The notes: a model not told the origin generated them from the letters alone. A DNA stretch of 64,000 nt from Xestospongia bergquistia (GCA_963965975.1 OZ014423.1:4924301-4988300); one strand, 5' to 3'; positions 41,488 through 55,095 are shown, numbered from the stretch's first letter. Program-made: numbers and translations.

Positions 41488-43491
41488 TTAGACAGGGACT
41501 CCATGAGGAGGGAGTTTAGCTGCGTCTCTGGCTTTCATAATAGTAGCTCTTGCCATGAACTGTTTCCTAGAGAGATCTCGAACATGCTACAAAAATTAGA
41601 AGGTTAAAAGTAATTTTATAATAAAGTTGAATGTGGATATCAGACAGCAGAACCTCTTATAAAGGACACCTCTCATTCTAATTCAATACTATAATTTTAG
41701 AACACTAACTCCTAGAACTTGGGGACATTTTATAAGTGTCCACAATAGAGAGGTTTTACTGAATGACTTAATTTTATATAAACTCCATTAAAGTGATGTA
41801 CCTTCAAGAAAGCTTCATGTGTAATAACGCCTCTTCGTAACGCTTCTCCCAAATAATATATTGTGTCATCGATAGCATTTTCTTCAGCATACAATTTGAG
41901 AATTCTATTGAAGAGTGAACAATAATTATCAAATGATAAAATTTCATTTACTGGTTATAAACAGGATTGGTAGCTATGACAGACTCATCAACATTGACCT
42001 TGTCTGGTTGAGTCTGAAGGTATTCAACAACACTCTCTAATTCAGCTGTTTTTTCTTTTAATATCTGTATGCTGTTATCCACCTCATGCTAAATAAGACA
42101 ATGTATTATCACATGACAGTCATGTGACTATTACAGTGTTTTGTGTACCTGTTTATTGTCCATATCTTGAAGTATTTTTGTTAGTTTTTCGTTATTTTCT
42201 TTCAATTTTGTTTGAGTTTGTTTCAGTGATGTCATCTCATCCTAAATAGAATATAACATACAAACTTAACATGTATATGTTCTACCTGTGCTCGACTAAG
42301 AACATTTTGTAACTGTCTCTTAATCTTGTCCTCTACAGCAGTCTCAAGACTCGTTCTTTTAATCTTGGCTCTTCCTCTCTCTTCCTCTTCAATTTTTCGT
42401 CTCTCTTCTTCAGCTGTTAAGAGAGCTTGAGAAGTTGCTACATGCTAGAGATAGTGATAATAAACATAACATGTAATACTAGAGGCCTTGTTGATCATTA
42501 CAGTACATACCTGAGGATAATGAGTAAAACTAGGTTGTCCTGTTTGAGGAGGATATGGAGGTGTTGGTCCAGGGTACCCACCTCCACCAGGATAAGGTGG
42601 ATAGCCTCCTGGTGTTGGCATAGGCATCTGACTAGTAGGATAAGGTGAAGAGGTGTAAGGAGGTCGGCTTGCTACTGGATAAGGTGGGTTGGGTTGTGCT
42701 GAAGGGTAAGGCATTGGAGGTTGTTGGTAGCCACTGCCATATGGCATTGGAGGTTGATATGAGGTAGAGGCAGGTGGAGGGACATATCCTTGTGGTTGTT
42801 GACGACTATAAACAGGAATATTTTCGGCAAATGTGGCAGATAAAATTTGTATTAATGTCACCAGATCGCTTTTATCCTATTAAATAAATATGAACTATAA
42901 TATGTCTATCATTCCATCCATTCTTTTATCCATTTGTTTTTATGTCATATTTCATACATGTTTCCACTCTGTGAGGTAAGGTAGATAGACACGCCCACTT
43001 CCATCAACATAACGAGATGGGTTAATACTCATATCTGGAGTGGGTGTGACATAAACAATGGGATTGGATTGTGGGTATGTCTTCTGGAGCCATATCGCAA
43101 CAGGTATGTTATAATTGGTACCTTTAAAGAAACATATATATATATATATATATATTATGTATATTATATGTGTATATATGAATGAATTATGTATACTTAC
43201 CACGAAAAGACACAGGGATTGTCCCTCTTAACCTAAACAATTGTTCTCTACGACCGTCAGTATGAACTAGATAGAGAGAGATAATGTGTCAAATATTAAA
43301 ATATATGAACATCCTTACCATAATTTTCACTACCAGGTTTAAGATCCTTATAGTGTTGTTGCATAGCGTGCACATCACGAGCAGCCGGATCATTATATCG
43401 ATACTACACATTATTAATAACAGATGGACTGCCTCAAGACAATGGTACTTACCCCTTTCATATGAGCCTTGATATCTTTTAAATTAGCCAT
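41488..43491 (-). CDS. TSG101: TSG101, ESCRT-I subunit
   Basis: TSG101 recognises ubiquitinated cargo and P[ST]AP motifs for multivesicular-body sorting. The start is MANLKDIKAHMKG. The UEV domain spans several exons: VHAMQQHYKDLKPGS, VHTDGRREQLFRLRGTIPV, NYNIPVAIWLQKTYP, PIVYVTPTPDMSI and the conserved GRVYLPYLTEWKH, with no E2-type catalytic cysteine, as expected for a UEV. A Pro/Tyr/Gly-rich linker follows (42500-42800), then a coiled coil. The C-terminal steadiness box reads AIDDTIYYLGEALRRGVITH and LSRKQFMARATIMKARDAAK, and the stop is at 41488. The order and length match human TSG101. It is head-to-head with TBC1D15. Confidence 0.97.
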
Positions 43492-43808
43492 TTCGTCTTC
43501 TCACCAAGATCCTAGACTACGCTACAGTTATATTTAGCGAAGTAGTAGCCTTTCAAAACATTAACTAAGTATTAAGAAAATATTATAAGCTCTTCCTCAG
43601 CATTAGTGAAGCCACGCCCTTATTAATCACGTGTCTCTCATATGACAGTGACACATATATTTTAAAATTAATGAACATAGATTATCAGATGACAGTCTCA
43701 TGACAAAATGACAAAGTGTTTCTATTGTTCTAAAAGATAATAATCAAGCTGTTTATTTCTCAACTCAAAGTAAGTGTATACATAATATAAACTTGTATTT
43801 TATAGAGT
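43492..43808. promoter_or_regulatory. Divergent promoter region, TSG101 / TBC1D15
   Basis: These 317 bp lie between start codons. A tttatag acceptor-like site sits immediately before the TBC1D15 start, so a short leader exon and intron probably occupy its right part. The sequence includes cacgcccttatt and tcacgtgtc (E-box) near 43610-43635. Confidence 0.4.
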
Positions 43809-46800
43809 ATGTTTATAGATATGAGTACTACAATGTCACAAGTAGAGGCTACAAGCTCTCAAGGTGAGAGAATCCATGAAGTCAAACAAGTCTACATTTA
43901 TATTCCTGCTGAGCTATCAGCCACTGGATTTGAATTGAAAATTGCTGGATCAGTATGCATTATTCGTAAGGTATAATTTACTAATTGTGAAAATTTTATA
44001 ATATATCATTAGGACATGTAAGTTGAACAGCTGGTAATGTATTTTGAGTATAGTAGTGTTTACAATAATTATTTTAAGCTAGATGTGTAGAATTTTTTGT
44101 GCTAGTTAAATAAACTTTAATATCAATATTATTGATATAAAATACATTGTGTATGTGTGTCACTCAATACATCTATGTCTCTTGTTCTTGTCTAGGGAGC
44201 TGAAAACAAGCTTGCATGGGATCCAGAGGAACTTAGTTATCAAGATGTTGCTTGTCTCTATTCAGCTGAAGCTGACGGGTGGACAGTCATTGATGATGAT
44301 CTGCGTAAGTCATCTGACAGTCACATGACCAAATTTATGAGGTACTTTCTTTGATAGTTGATCCACCGGAGATAGTTGACAGTCATGAATATCGTTATCC
44401 ATCAAGTGGTCGATATCCAAAAATGGATTTAAAAGCTCCTGACCCTATTATAAAAACTGGAGGGAAAAAGAAAGAAGAGAAAATTAAATATACTAAAGAA
44501 GCACCAAAGCCAAACACAAGTAAAAGATAACTTATTAATATATAATTAGTTTAATAACTAATGTTATTTAGGTTCTAATCCAATGAAGTTAAAAGAAAGT
44601 CCTGTGACATTTCCTCTCTCTCAGCTCAAATGTATTCGTGAGTCTTCTCTTAAAGATGGTGTTGGTACATTGACCTTTTTCCTTCGTGATGGAAAAGAAC
44701 TACCAACATTATATTTTCATGATGGTGGGATATCTGGTCTCATAGAAAAGATGAGACGATTTTTATATTTAGTTAGGTTTGTATTTTCATAATGTACAAT
44801 ATCCTACTACTTTAATGTACTTAGGTCACTGTAGTAAGTACTGATGTTCACTAGCTTAGAGCTTACTAGTGGTAGCTATCCTAGGTCCCTGTAGTAAGTA
44901 CTGGCGTTCACTAGCTTAGAGCTTACTAGTGGTAGCTATCCTAGGTCCCTGTAGTAAGTACTGGCGTTCACTAGCTTAGAGCTTACTAATGGTAGCTATC
45001 ATAGGTCACTGTAGTAAGTACTGATGTTCACTAGCTTAGAGCTTACTAGTGGTAGCTATCCTAGGTCACTGTAGTAAGTACTGATGTTCACTAGCTTAGA
45101 GCTTACTAATGGTAGCTATCATAGGTCACTGTTGTAAGTACTGATGTTCACTAGCTTAGAGCTCACTAATGGTAGCTATCATAGGTCACTGTAGTAAGTA
45201 CTGATGTTCACTAGCTTAGAGCTTACTAATGGTAGCTATCCTAGGTCACTGTAGTAAGTACTGATGTTCACTAGCTTAGAGCTTACTAATGGTAGCTATC
45301 ATAGGTCACTGTAGTAAGTACTGATGTTCACTAGCTTAGAGCTTACTAATGGTAGCTATCATAGGTCACTGTAGTAAGTACTGATGTTCACTAGCTTAGA
45401 GCTTACTAATGGTAGCTATCCTAGGTCACTGTAGTAAGTACTGATGTTCACTAGCTTAGAGCTTACTAATGGTAGCTATCCTAGGTCACTGTAGTAAGTA
45501 CTGATGTTCACTAGCTTAGAGCTTACTAATGGTAGCTATCATAGGTCACTGTAGTAAGTACTGATGTTCACTAGCTTAGAGCTTACTAATGGTAGCTATC
45601 ATAGGTCACTGTAGTAAGTACTGATGTTCACTAGCTTAGAGCTTACTAATGGTAGCTATCATAGGTCACTGTAGTAAGTACTGATGTTCACTAGTCTAGA
45701 GCTTACTAATGGTAGCTATCATAGGTCACTGTAGTAAGTACTGATGTTCACTAGCTTAGAGCTTACTAATGGTAGCTATCATAGGTCACTGTAGTAAGTA
45801 CTGATGTTCACTAGCTTAGAGCTTACTAATGGTAGCTATCATAGGTCACTGTAGTAAGTACTGATGTTCACTAGTCTAGAGCTTACTAATGGTAGCTATC
45901 ATAGGTCACTGTTGTAAGTACTGATGTTCACTAGCTTAGAGCTTACTAATGGTAGCTATCATAGGTCACTGTAGTAAGTACTGATGTTCACTAGCTTAGA
46001 GCTCACTAATGGTAGCTATCATAGGTCACTGTAGTAAGTACTGATGTTCACTAGCTTAGAGCTTACTAATGGTAGCTATCATAGGTCACTGTAGTAAGTA
46101 CTGATGTTCACTAGCTTAGAGCTTACTAATGGTAGCTATCATAGGTCACTGTAGTAAGTACTGATGTTCACTAGCTTAGAGCTTACTAATGGTAGCTATC
46201 CTAGGTCACTGTAGTAAGTACTGATGTTCACTAGTCTAGAGTTTACTAGTTGTACCAATCCTAAGTTATTATTGTATCTTTTATTATTAGAGATGGCAAG
46301 GACAGCCATTTGTTGCGAGTAGAAGATAATCCTGTGGTCATCAAGAGCAGACAAATTGAAGGGAGACGAAGTCCTTCAAGTCAACAGGTAGATATCCTTA
46401 AAGGTGTTGAGGTAAGAGAGACAGAGAACAAAATTAAGAATTATTTATTTATCAGGGACTTATACAAGTTGCTGTGTTGGAAGTTGGTAAACGAGTGCGT
46501 CATGGTTTTAGAAACAGTCGGGACCTCTTAGATGAGCGACCATGTTCAGACAAAGATGAGGAAGAGATCTCAACTATAACTTGTCATGATTTAACAAGCA
46601 AAGATAAACACCAGCTGCCAGATCCTGATGCATCATTAATTACAGATTTTCAATTAGTAACAGACTTAAGAGTGAGTAAATACGTTTATAATAAGTCCTT
46701 GCAACTTTACTCTAAATATTGGTACATTGTCATTGTTGTTTATTCTTTTTTATTCTTTCTTTTCTTACAGGGTCGCCTCCCACCTCGTCCCCCTATAAGA

Positions 46801-47213
46801 CCACGCCTCTCACCATTATCACGTGATGAGTGGGAAAGCTATCGTCAAATTGATGGTCAAATATCTAAAGAAAAAGAAGCAGAATTTCGTGGACGAGTTT
46901 TTGCTGGAGTAAGTAACTTATAAATGATATTCATTGCTTCATATTCTCCTCCCACATTCAATTAAGGGTGTTGAGCCTACATTACGTCGTGAAGTATGGA
47001 AATATTTATTAGGATACTTCAGATTTGATGCTACTGATGTTGAACGTATGGAGGAACAGAAACTAAAAGAAAGTCAATATGAAATTATGAAAAAACAATG
47101 GCAGTCCTTCTTACCTGAACAAGTAGTTCATTTTCGTCATTGGAGAGACAATAAAAATCTTATTGGTAAGGTTTTTATTACTAAATATATGTATGTAAAT
47201 ACACACACACACA

Positions 47214-47274
<61 letters not shown>

Positions 47275-48215
47275 AGAAAGATGTTATACGTACTGATCGA
47301 GAATTAGAGTGGTTTCATAGTGTTGATAGTCCAAGATTAAAACAATTACAAGACATCTTAAACACTTATGTTATGTATAACTTTGATCTTGGTGAGTGAA
47401 TTTGAGTTATTTTATAAATAATTTACTAGTTTTATATTAGGATATGTCCAAGGTATGAGTGATCTTCTCTCTCCTCTCTTGGTTGTCATAGAGAATGAGG
47501 CTGACACTTTTTGGTGCTTTGTTGGGTTAATGAATATGGTACAACAACATTTTGAGTTCACACAAGAGAACATGAGGCACAGAATTAAACAACTTAGAGC
47601 TCTCTTAAATGTATCTGATCCAGTCTTTTATCAATATTTACGTGAGGACAAGAATGAATAGATGGATAGATGAAACAAACAATCCATAGAGTTTATATAA
47701 TGATCTTTTATGTACAGGTGAAAAAGATTCAAGTAATCTTTATTTTGCATTTCGTTGGCTTCTTGTGGATTTTAAGAGGGAGTTTAATTTTCCTGATCTC
47801 ATGTCACTTTGGGAGGTGGGTGTGGTCTCGAAAATATTAATAATAATCTTATAACTATTAATTAATTAATTAATTATGTATGTAGGTGTTTTGGACATAT
47901 CATTTATCATTGGACTATCCTCTGTTCTTTGCATTGGCCATCATTGACATGGAGAAAGACAAACTAATTGATCCTAATTTTGACTTTAGTGATATTATAG
48001 CTGTAAGTAAATTATTACCAGTACAATATTATTATATTATTTTATAGCACATCAATGGTTTATCAAAGAACATGCTTTTGGATGAACTTCTTCAACATGC
48101 TGAGAGTATATGTCGTCAGATTGCAGCTGTGCAGGGTCTACCAGCAGAATTACAATCTCTTTTTAATCAACCTTTTCCACAACCCCACCCATTATCTGAA
48201 ATTAATCAAAGCTAG
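43809..48215 (+). CDS. TBC1D15: TBC domain Rab GTPase-activating protein, TBC1D15/17 type
   Basis: TBC1D15 and TBC1D17 are GAPs that act on Rab7 and related Rabs at late endosomes and mitochondria. The start MFIDMSTTMSQ was taken as the first in-frame ATG after an acceptor-like site; MSTTM is an alternative. The N-terminal PH-like half has FPLSQLKCIRESS and TLYFHDGG. The linker includes LPPRPPIRPRLSPLSRDEW. The TBC domain has LRREVWKYLLGYF, the arginine-finger motif IEKDVIRTDRE (IxxDxxR), the glutamine-finger motif GYVQGMSDLLSPLL (YxQ), then NEADTFWCFVGLM and FAFRWLLVDFKREF. Both catalytic fingers are present. An intron carries 24 tandem copies of a 60-bp satellite and another a (CT)n tract abutting its acceptor at 47275. 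I cannot separate TBC1D15 from TBC1D17; a single pre-duplication gene is likely. Confidence 0.93.
44815..46260 (+). repeat. 60-bp satellite, 24 tandem units, in a TBC1D15 intron
   Basis: The period is exactly 60 bp for 24 units at very high identity. A unit begins ataggtcactgtagtaagta and ends taatggtagctatc. Variants (ctaggt, tagtgg, ctagtctaga, gctcac) are scattered. On the sense strand each unit holds GTAAGTA, matching the intron side of a 5' splice site. The units at both ends are the most diverged. Confidence 0.97.
47215..47272 (+). repeat. (CA)n(CT)n tract at a TBC1D15 3' splice site
   Basis: A CA run followed by about 29 CT repeats ends in ctctcag, the acceptor of the exon starting at 47275 (IEKDVIRTDRE). 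Confidence 0.95.
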
Positions 48216-48447
48216 CTCTTTTGTGTTATATCTTCCATTTAATAACTGTTATACTATATATCATATTTATTATATAATTAATATAACGATAATAATTAGT
48301 ATTGTTAATTATTGAGAACTCTTAGTATACGGAGTAGACTTATTTATTTGCATTTTATTTCTGTACAAATTTCAGAATGTTTCCGTTATCTTCCGTAAAC
48401 TTTCTAAACTTGTGACAAACATTTCTAATTAGTGCACAAATTACACT

Positions 48448-51400
48448 ATGCCAGGGAAGAAGGACAGAAAGAGAGAAAGAGGTAGTGGAGGAAAAGATGG
48501 AGGTTTGGGCGCACTTCTCGGCCTTGGTGGGGGAATGCCCGGTACATCATAAGATGTAATATTCCTTATAATGCTTGTCATTTTTATCCTAACAGACTAC
48601 AATGATGATGATTTGGAGGCTGAACTCTTAGCTATGACAGGAGGTGCTCAGAAAAGTAAGAAGAAAGCATCTTCATCATCAGGCAGTGGACAGGCATCCT
48701 TGGCTGACATTGATAAAATGATAGCGAGTGCTAAGAATATTGCAGATGACTATGATGATAATAATGATGAAGATGAAGAAGGTTCAGATATTGATGACTC
48801 AGAACTATTAGCAGAACTAGAGGTCATTTGAATAGAAATATTCTTTATATAAAAGTCATTTTAACAATACAGTTTATTTATTAAGGATTCATTCATACAT
48901 TGTTTATTGTTTTGTCCCATTCTTCATTCTTATTGTATTCACTGTAGCTTCTTGAAGATGAAGATGAAGATGAAGAAGAGGAAGAAGCTATGGTTGTTAG
49001 TCCTCCTAAGAGTAGGAGCAAACAACCTGTTCCTACTCCTGTCAAACCAGTTACAGGTATTTGCTAATTATGGAAGTTATCTGATATCTCTCTCTCTCTC
49101 TCTCTTTTGTTAATCTTTTTAGGTTCAGGTGATTTACAGATAGTGTCTGCAAGACTTCAAATGTACGAGTCAGCACTTTCGGCTGCTAAATCAAAAGGGG
49201 AGGGGTCTAAAGTGAGACGATTTGAAAGAGCAACAAAGACAATAAAGGACATGTTGAAAGAGCTACAAGCTGGAAAGAGAATTAAGATATCTGATTTACC
49301 GCCTGAGATAGCAGTACCTGCTGGAGTTGGAGCAATGGGAGGAGGAGAGACAACAGTCTCAACTTTGTCTTCTAAAAATGATGTAGATGATGATTTAGCT
49401 GAACTGTCAGCTTGGGCATCTGACTCTCATCCTCAATCTGAACCAAAGCCAGTTGGTAAGTGGTACTAGACTAAGTAAGGAGCAATGAAATGTGTAATGA
49501 TAGGGTCATATTTATTAGCAATAATTTTTTACTAAATGCATTAAACTACCATTTGTCTCTCTCTCTTTGTTTAGCTCCACCTCCTAAGAAACCCAGTCAA
49601 TTAGGAGCCCCACCCACTACTGCAAAACCTAAACCTACTCCAGTATTAGCTCCTCCTGTAGCTGCAAAGCCAAAAGCCACACCTCCAGGCAATCTTATCG
49701 ATTTAGATGATCCTGAGTTTGATGAGTTTAATCTTTCAGAAGAAGATATGGCTGCCATGCTGTCTACTTTTCCCGATAACAGATCTCAAGCCACTCCTCC
49801 AGCTCCTGCAGTAAAGCCCACACCTCCTCCACCAAAACCGAAACCTCGAACCACACCCCCTAAAGCTAGTTCACACCCACCTGGTTTAATTGATCTTGAC
49901 ACTCCGGAATTTGCAGAATTTGATTTAACTGACGAAGACATGGCAATATTGGCGTCTCAAATGGAGGCTATGCCAAAAAAGCCACCTGTACAACTGCCAA
50001 AAGTACCAGCCACACCCCCTGAATCTACAACCCAAAGTCTTCCAAGTAAACTGCAGCCGCATCCCAAAGTAGTAGGAGGACCTGTGACTAAAGAACAGGT
50101 AAAACAGGTATTGTTAGAACGTAAGGATCAGTATATGAAAGCTATGCACACTGCTAAAAGCAAAGGTGATGAAGCTGGTCGTAAACAATATGGCTTAGTA
50201 GCAGTTCAATTTGAACGTGCCATAAAAGGTCTTGATCAAGACCAACCTCTTAATCTTACTGGAATCCCTCCACCTCCTCCTGGTTTCCGGTCCAAGTACA
50301 ATATAGATCTCTCTCAGTATAAGTCAATTCCACCTACTACAGCATCTCCTCAATCTTCAATTCGATCTCAGCAAGGAGAGGAGAAAGGTGAAACTGATCC
50401 TAGTGTTCCTCTCCCTAAGACACCATTAGAAGCTCTTCAACAAAGACTCGACAAATATAAAGAAGGACAAAAGAATGCTCAAGAGAAAGGAGAATCCAGT
50501 AGAGCAAGACGTATGAATCGTATCGTTAAACAATATGAAGATGCTATTAAATTAACCAAAGCTGGAAAACCAGTTGATTTTAATGACCTACCAACACCTC
50601 CTGGCTATCCTCCAATACCTGCTCCCAAACCATCAGCCCGACCACCTGGGGCTCAAGCTAGACCAAGTCCAGCTCAATCTCTTCCAGCATCTGTCTCAGC
50701 ACCTAAAGTAAAGCCTTTAATCAATGATGAACAGGTACAGGCTCTGAAACGACGAGGGGCAGAGTTCCAGAAGGCAATCAGAGAAGCTAAAGCTGAGGGA
50801 GACAAAGATAAAACATTAATGTATCTTCGATATTTCAAAGGGATTGAACAAATGTTAGTAGCAGCTGAAGGAGGAATGCCAATTGATATGACACAGGTGA
50901 ACATAACATTGTTATAACAATGACAGATACTACTATAGATATTTTTAGATTAGGGTACTAAAATAATAGTTATGCTAGTATTATTTGTTTATTAGGTTCC
51001 ACCATCTCCTTACTCTGATCCTAGTCAGGCATCAGCTGCTAAAGGTGTACTGGCTCATTTGGGCAAAGCTAAAGAAGGAGATGATGAGACCTTTGATCTT
51101 ATTGAACAACAACTGCAACAACAAATTGATATTTGCTCTGAAAATGCTAGCATTTATGAAAAACTAGGTAATTTAGGGGCTGCCTCGCAATACAAGAACA
51201 TGGCCGATCAGTCTCAGAGAGACTTACTTGCTATCAAAGGAATAAGATCTCAAGTAAGAACAGATCTATGTATTATAAAGTTAGTTAGTTTGAGTCAGTA
51301 GTTACACATCCAAAGTTAATGTAAATTTTAAATCATATCCCAATTTTATAGGAACTAACTCCTCCTAAATTCACAATGGAAATGAGAAAATTTGCCATTG

Positions 51401-52296
51401 TTCGCAGCCACCCTGGTATTAGTGACAAAAAAATTGAAGTGGAAGTTGTCAGAGGCATCACAATTCCTGCTCCCTCAGGATACAGTGAAGATGATATGAA
51501 TATCTATGTAGAAGTTGAGTTCCCATGGCCATCAGATGATACTCAAAAAGCAGAGACCGAAGCTATTAAAAGCACTTCTAATCCTGAATTCAATGCCAAA
51601 CTTCAATTTGATATTGATCGCAAACAAATACGTAGTTTACAACGTATATTTAAACGTCAACCAGTAAAATGTACTGTCTATCAACATCGAACTCTACGTA
51701 AAGATTTATTTATTGGTGTAGTAATAATACCTTTGGAAAGCCTTGAAACAAAATGTGAGATACATGTCTCTGATGACTTGAAAGACGAAAAGGGAAAGAG
51801 ACCAGCAGGAGGAAGACTTGAAGTCTTCATTCGTTTGAGAGAGCCTTTATCAGGATGTGATCAAATAGAAAAAGAACAAAAATGGTTAGTATTTCAAGAA
51901 GCCATTGCTGCTCAGCCAACTGTGAATATGCTCCGCCCACAAGTTAGCGGCACTGTTACATCGCCAATAAAAGTGGAACAAACAACTAGCTTGGATGCAC
52001 TTAAATTGGAATTTTCTCTTGTACAAAATGCACTTAAAGCTGGTAAAAAAGATGCAGCAACAATACAACGTGGTCGAGCTATACAAGCTAAAATGCAAGA
52101 AGTAAAACAGAACTTACAAAGTAATCCTAATTATAAAAGAGATTATTTGAATGCCATTGTTCGTGAGATAAAAGCAGAGAAAGTATTTGAGCAACAATTA
52201 TTACAAGCTGGTAAAACTGGGGAGGTCAAGATTATCCAAGGAAGGAGAAAAATTATGGAAAATGAACTAGCAAAATTTCAGAAAGGCAAAAGCTGA
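48448..52296 (+). CDS. CC2D1: CC2D1 (Lgd / Freud-1) homologue
   Basis: CC2D1 proteins bind ESCRT-III CHMP4 subunits and control endosomal sorting and receptor signalling. Exon 1 is 48448-48541 (MPGKKDRKRERGSGG). Acidic segments with DDSELLAELE follow. Four DM14 domains are visible: SARLQMYESALSAAKSKGEG, LLERKDQYMKAMHTAKSKGD, LQQRLDKYKEGQKNAQEKGE and LKRRGAEFQKAIREAKAEGD, each followed by a short proline-rich motif. A proline-rich region between the first and second DM14 has two copies of LIDLDxPEFxEF followed by L.(E/D)EDMA. The C2 domain is in the last exon (VEVVRGITIPAPSGYSEDD, then LFIGVVIIPLESLE, RLEVFIRLREPL). A coiled-coil tail ends FQKGKS. The gene shares a 98-bp convergent gap with YJU2. 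Confidence 0.95.
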
Positions 52297-52394
52297 TTAT
52301 ATAAATTTTTACTGATAGTGTAGTTGTTGTAGTAATTAATATGTACTGGTTTTTATTGTACAAATTTGCTATAATTATAATTATATTGAACTAT

Positions 52395-53901
52395 TTAATT
52401 ACTATCTGAGTCTTCATCAGAATAAGTTGATAATAAACCTAATGAAGTTGATGAATGTGAAGTTGGTGGGTGTGACTCAGTAGGTGGAGCTTGTGACATA
52501 GAAGGTTGTGAATCAGTAGGTGGTGCTTGCGACATAGAAGGTTGTGAATCGGTTGGTGGGTGTGACTCAGTAGGTGGAGCTTGTAGATTCAGCTTGGACT
52601 GGTCTTTTCGCTTTACCAAGTTCATCATTTTTGTTTTGCTCTTAGCTTTTTTCTCATCCTTTTCTTCTTCTCTCAGTTTCTTCTGTGAGGTCATAAGGTC
52701 ATCGTTATCATCATCTTTCACACGTTTGATCTTACGGCTTTCATTTTGATAAGCAGCTCTAGAAAATGAGTAAACAAATTAACTCTATAACAATTAAGGG
52801 GTACAATTGGTAATTATGTTATTAAGTAGTCTTATCCTCAACCCAAGAGAAAGTAGGAGAAGGGGTTAGGCAGACTAGTTTATGGGTACTTTGTTGACAT
52901 ACTTTGCTAATGCATCAATAATCTGTTCCTCTTCTTCTGCTTCTTTCTTCTCTCTCTCTAAATGTCTCTCCATCAGCTGTTGAAATGTGACTCCTTCTTG
53001 TTGTGCGTTCAAGTCTCTTATCTCTTCCAACACATCTAGTATGTCCATTTCTCTACGTGACTCTTTAGTACGGTTTTCTAATGCCTAATACATATTAACA
53101 AAGAGTGTAATTACATACAAATTTTACTAACTTGAGTACAGTATTAGAGCTTGCTAACTATAATCAATGTGATACAGATATAATCAATATGATACAGATA
53201 TAATCAATGTGATACAGATATAATCAATGTGATACAGATATAATCAATATGATACAGATATAATCAATATGATACAGATATAATGTGATACAGATATAAT
53301 CAATGTGATACAGATATTTATTAGTCTAAAAAATCACTTAATAATTATAAATAGTATTATTCTATTTTCTACCTACCAACATTGGGTTATTTGCTTCATC
53401 TTCTTCCTTTTCTTGTTGTTTTCGTTCTTCTTCTTTTCGAGCTATATTCTCTGCTTGAAATGTCCTATAAGCTCCAGCCTCAGCAGCATAGTCAGTGTTT
53501 TCAGGATCTGTCTGAGAGAGAGAATATATTATTGCTGTCATTACTAGAGAGATAGATACCTTAAACGCAATTTCTGATAGACATACTGGACAGCGAATGT
53601 AGAATCGAAATATTGGCATACCAAGATACTTTTCTCCTTCCACTGTTTCTTTACGAGCATTGAATTTTTTCCCTTTATATACATGATTGCCACATGTTAG
53701 GCATCTCATTGTAAATGGAATCATGAGTCGTACAACATATTGTTGGTTAGTTCTCCTGAGTTTTGGAAGCTTGAAGGTCTCAAAATCTGGTGGATAGTAT
53801 TTCTGAAATAGAAAAATAAAAAAGAAAAGAAGAAAAAGCAATTAAAGTTCATGTCTTGTCTATATAAAGTGACTTACGTTTAACACTTTTCTTTCGCCCA
53901 T
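52395..53901 (-). CDS. YJU2: Splicing factor YJU2 (CCDC94) homologue
   Basis: YJU2 acts in the first catalytic step of the spliceosome. The product starts [16 protein letters not shown] and continues [20 protein letters not shown] and [17 protein letters not shown], then [20 protein letters not shown]. The four zinc-binding cysteines (CxxC twice) are present. [18 protein letters not shown], then [14 protein letters not shown], follow as in human YJU2. The C-terminal tail is unlike human: it has repeats of [12 protein letters not shown] and ESHPPT, then ends [11 protein letters not shown]. The first coding exon is only MGERKVLN. An intron holds a 19-bp repeat. Confidence 0.96.
53160..53318. 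repeat. 19-bp tandem repeat in a YJU2 intron
   Basis: About eight units of tgatacagatataatcaat, with tgt/tat variants and one shortened unit, lie in the intron at 53085-53375. Confidence 0.92.
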
Positions 53902-55095
53902 TTTCGTAAAATCGTAGTACTTACGTAAGAGAGTTAAAAATTAGATTTGCCGATTTGCGGTATCAATATACTATCGTACGAGTGCCATTCGGAGAAGTAT
54001 TCTTGGAATAAAATTATAGCTATGCTGTTTTACATAATATTACAGCCTCCTTGTATCACCAACACAGCTAGCAATTGCTATGTTAGTGGTGTCCTCCAGT
54101 GTCTGATGAACCATTCTATTTTTTAGAATTCCTGTAATCAACCAGCAAACATGCATGTTGTGAATGTACAAGTCAGGTATAATATTTTAAAGTTAAAAAA
54201 ATTCAAATAAATACAAACTTATGCTGTCACACAGGAGTATGTTTACTGAAGGTATTATTAAACTTATACAGGATGTACAAGTATAGCAGTGGTACGACAA
54301 CACTTTCGTCAGAATCTCTTGTTCAAACTCTATCAATTAAAAGAGAAAAATACAATAAATATAAGAGCTTATTAATTATTTTTTATAAATTCTGGGAAAC
54401 TACTACCTGTTAGTAGAACTGGCCCTCAGACTGTCATAGAGAACATTTCACGAACTTGCTTAAGTTGTATGATATATACAAAATATGTAATTGATATTAC
54501 AAACATAAATCTGACAAAGAAAATTTCATAAAATATTATTAGCATAATTTTTTCATATAATAATTTTTAAATGGTTTGATTGGTTTAATAGATACATTGA
54601 AATCCTGATATTGAGATCTAATAAAATTTAAAGACCTGATATTTAAGATACATCAATTGAAGTCATAATACCTAACTACTAATATAGATTTTATTTTATT
54701 TTTTAAGATCAATTTATATTTACATTATTTATATTTTTAAATGTCTAGGTAGCCTGTAAAGAAACACCATACTTTAATGTGAAATTAATAACATTGTTTT
54801 TCATGTTACTTTTTATTTATGAAATAAATATATTTACATATATTTGCTGTTCATTTTTTGCTGATCAAGTTTGAAAAAAGATACACTGACCAATTCACAT
54901 TCTTCTGTCACATTAAAAAATTATGTCCCTAGGCATTTTTTATATATTTAAAACTATGGTCATTAATATAATTATTAATTAATCATTTACTAAACAAATT
55001 TTTAATTTATTTCTCACTAACAATTATGACTTGCAAGATTCAAAATCAAAAATCAACTAAACATTGTTATTTGCCTACAAAAATTAAAAATCAGA
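53902..55095. other. Gene-free AT-rich interval, YJU2 5' flank to COPB1 3' end
   Basis: These 1.2 kb are very AT-rich, with no coding frame, no clear repeats and no RNA gene that I can recognise. The YJU2 promoter probably occupies the first 150 bp, which is the most GC-balanced part. Confidence 0.6.

Noticed and set aside
44815-46260. CRISPR array or centromeric repeat
   Set aside because: Units are directly abutting with no unique spacers, and the array is intronic in a normal gene.
53902-55095. Hidden RNA gene in the AT-rich gap
   Set aside because: No box A/B, cloverleaf, or C/D or H/ACA pattern could be made convincingly by eye.
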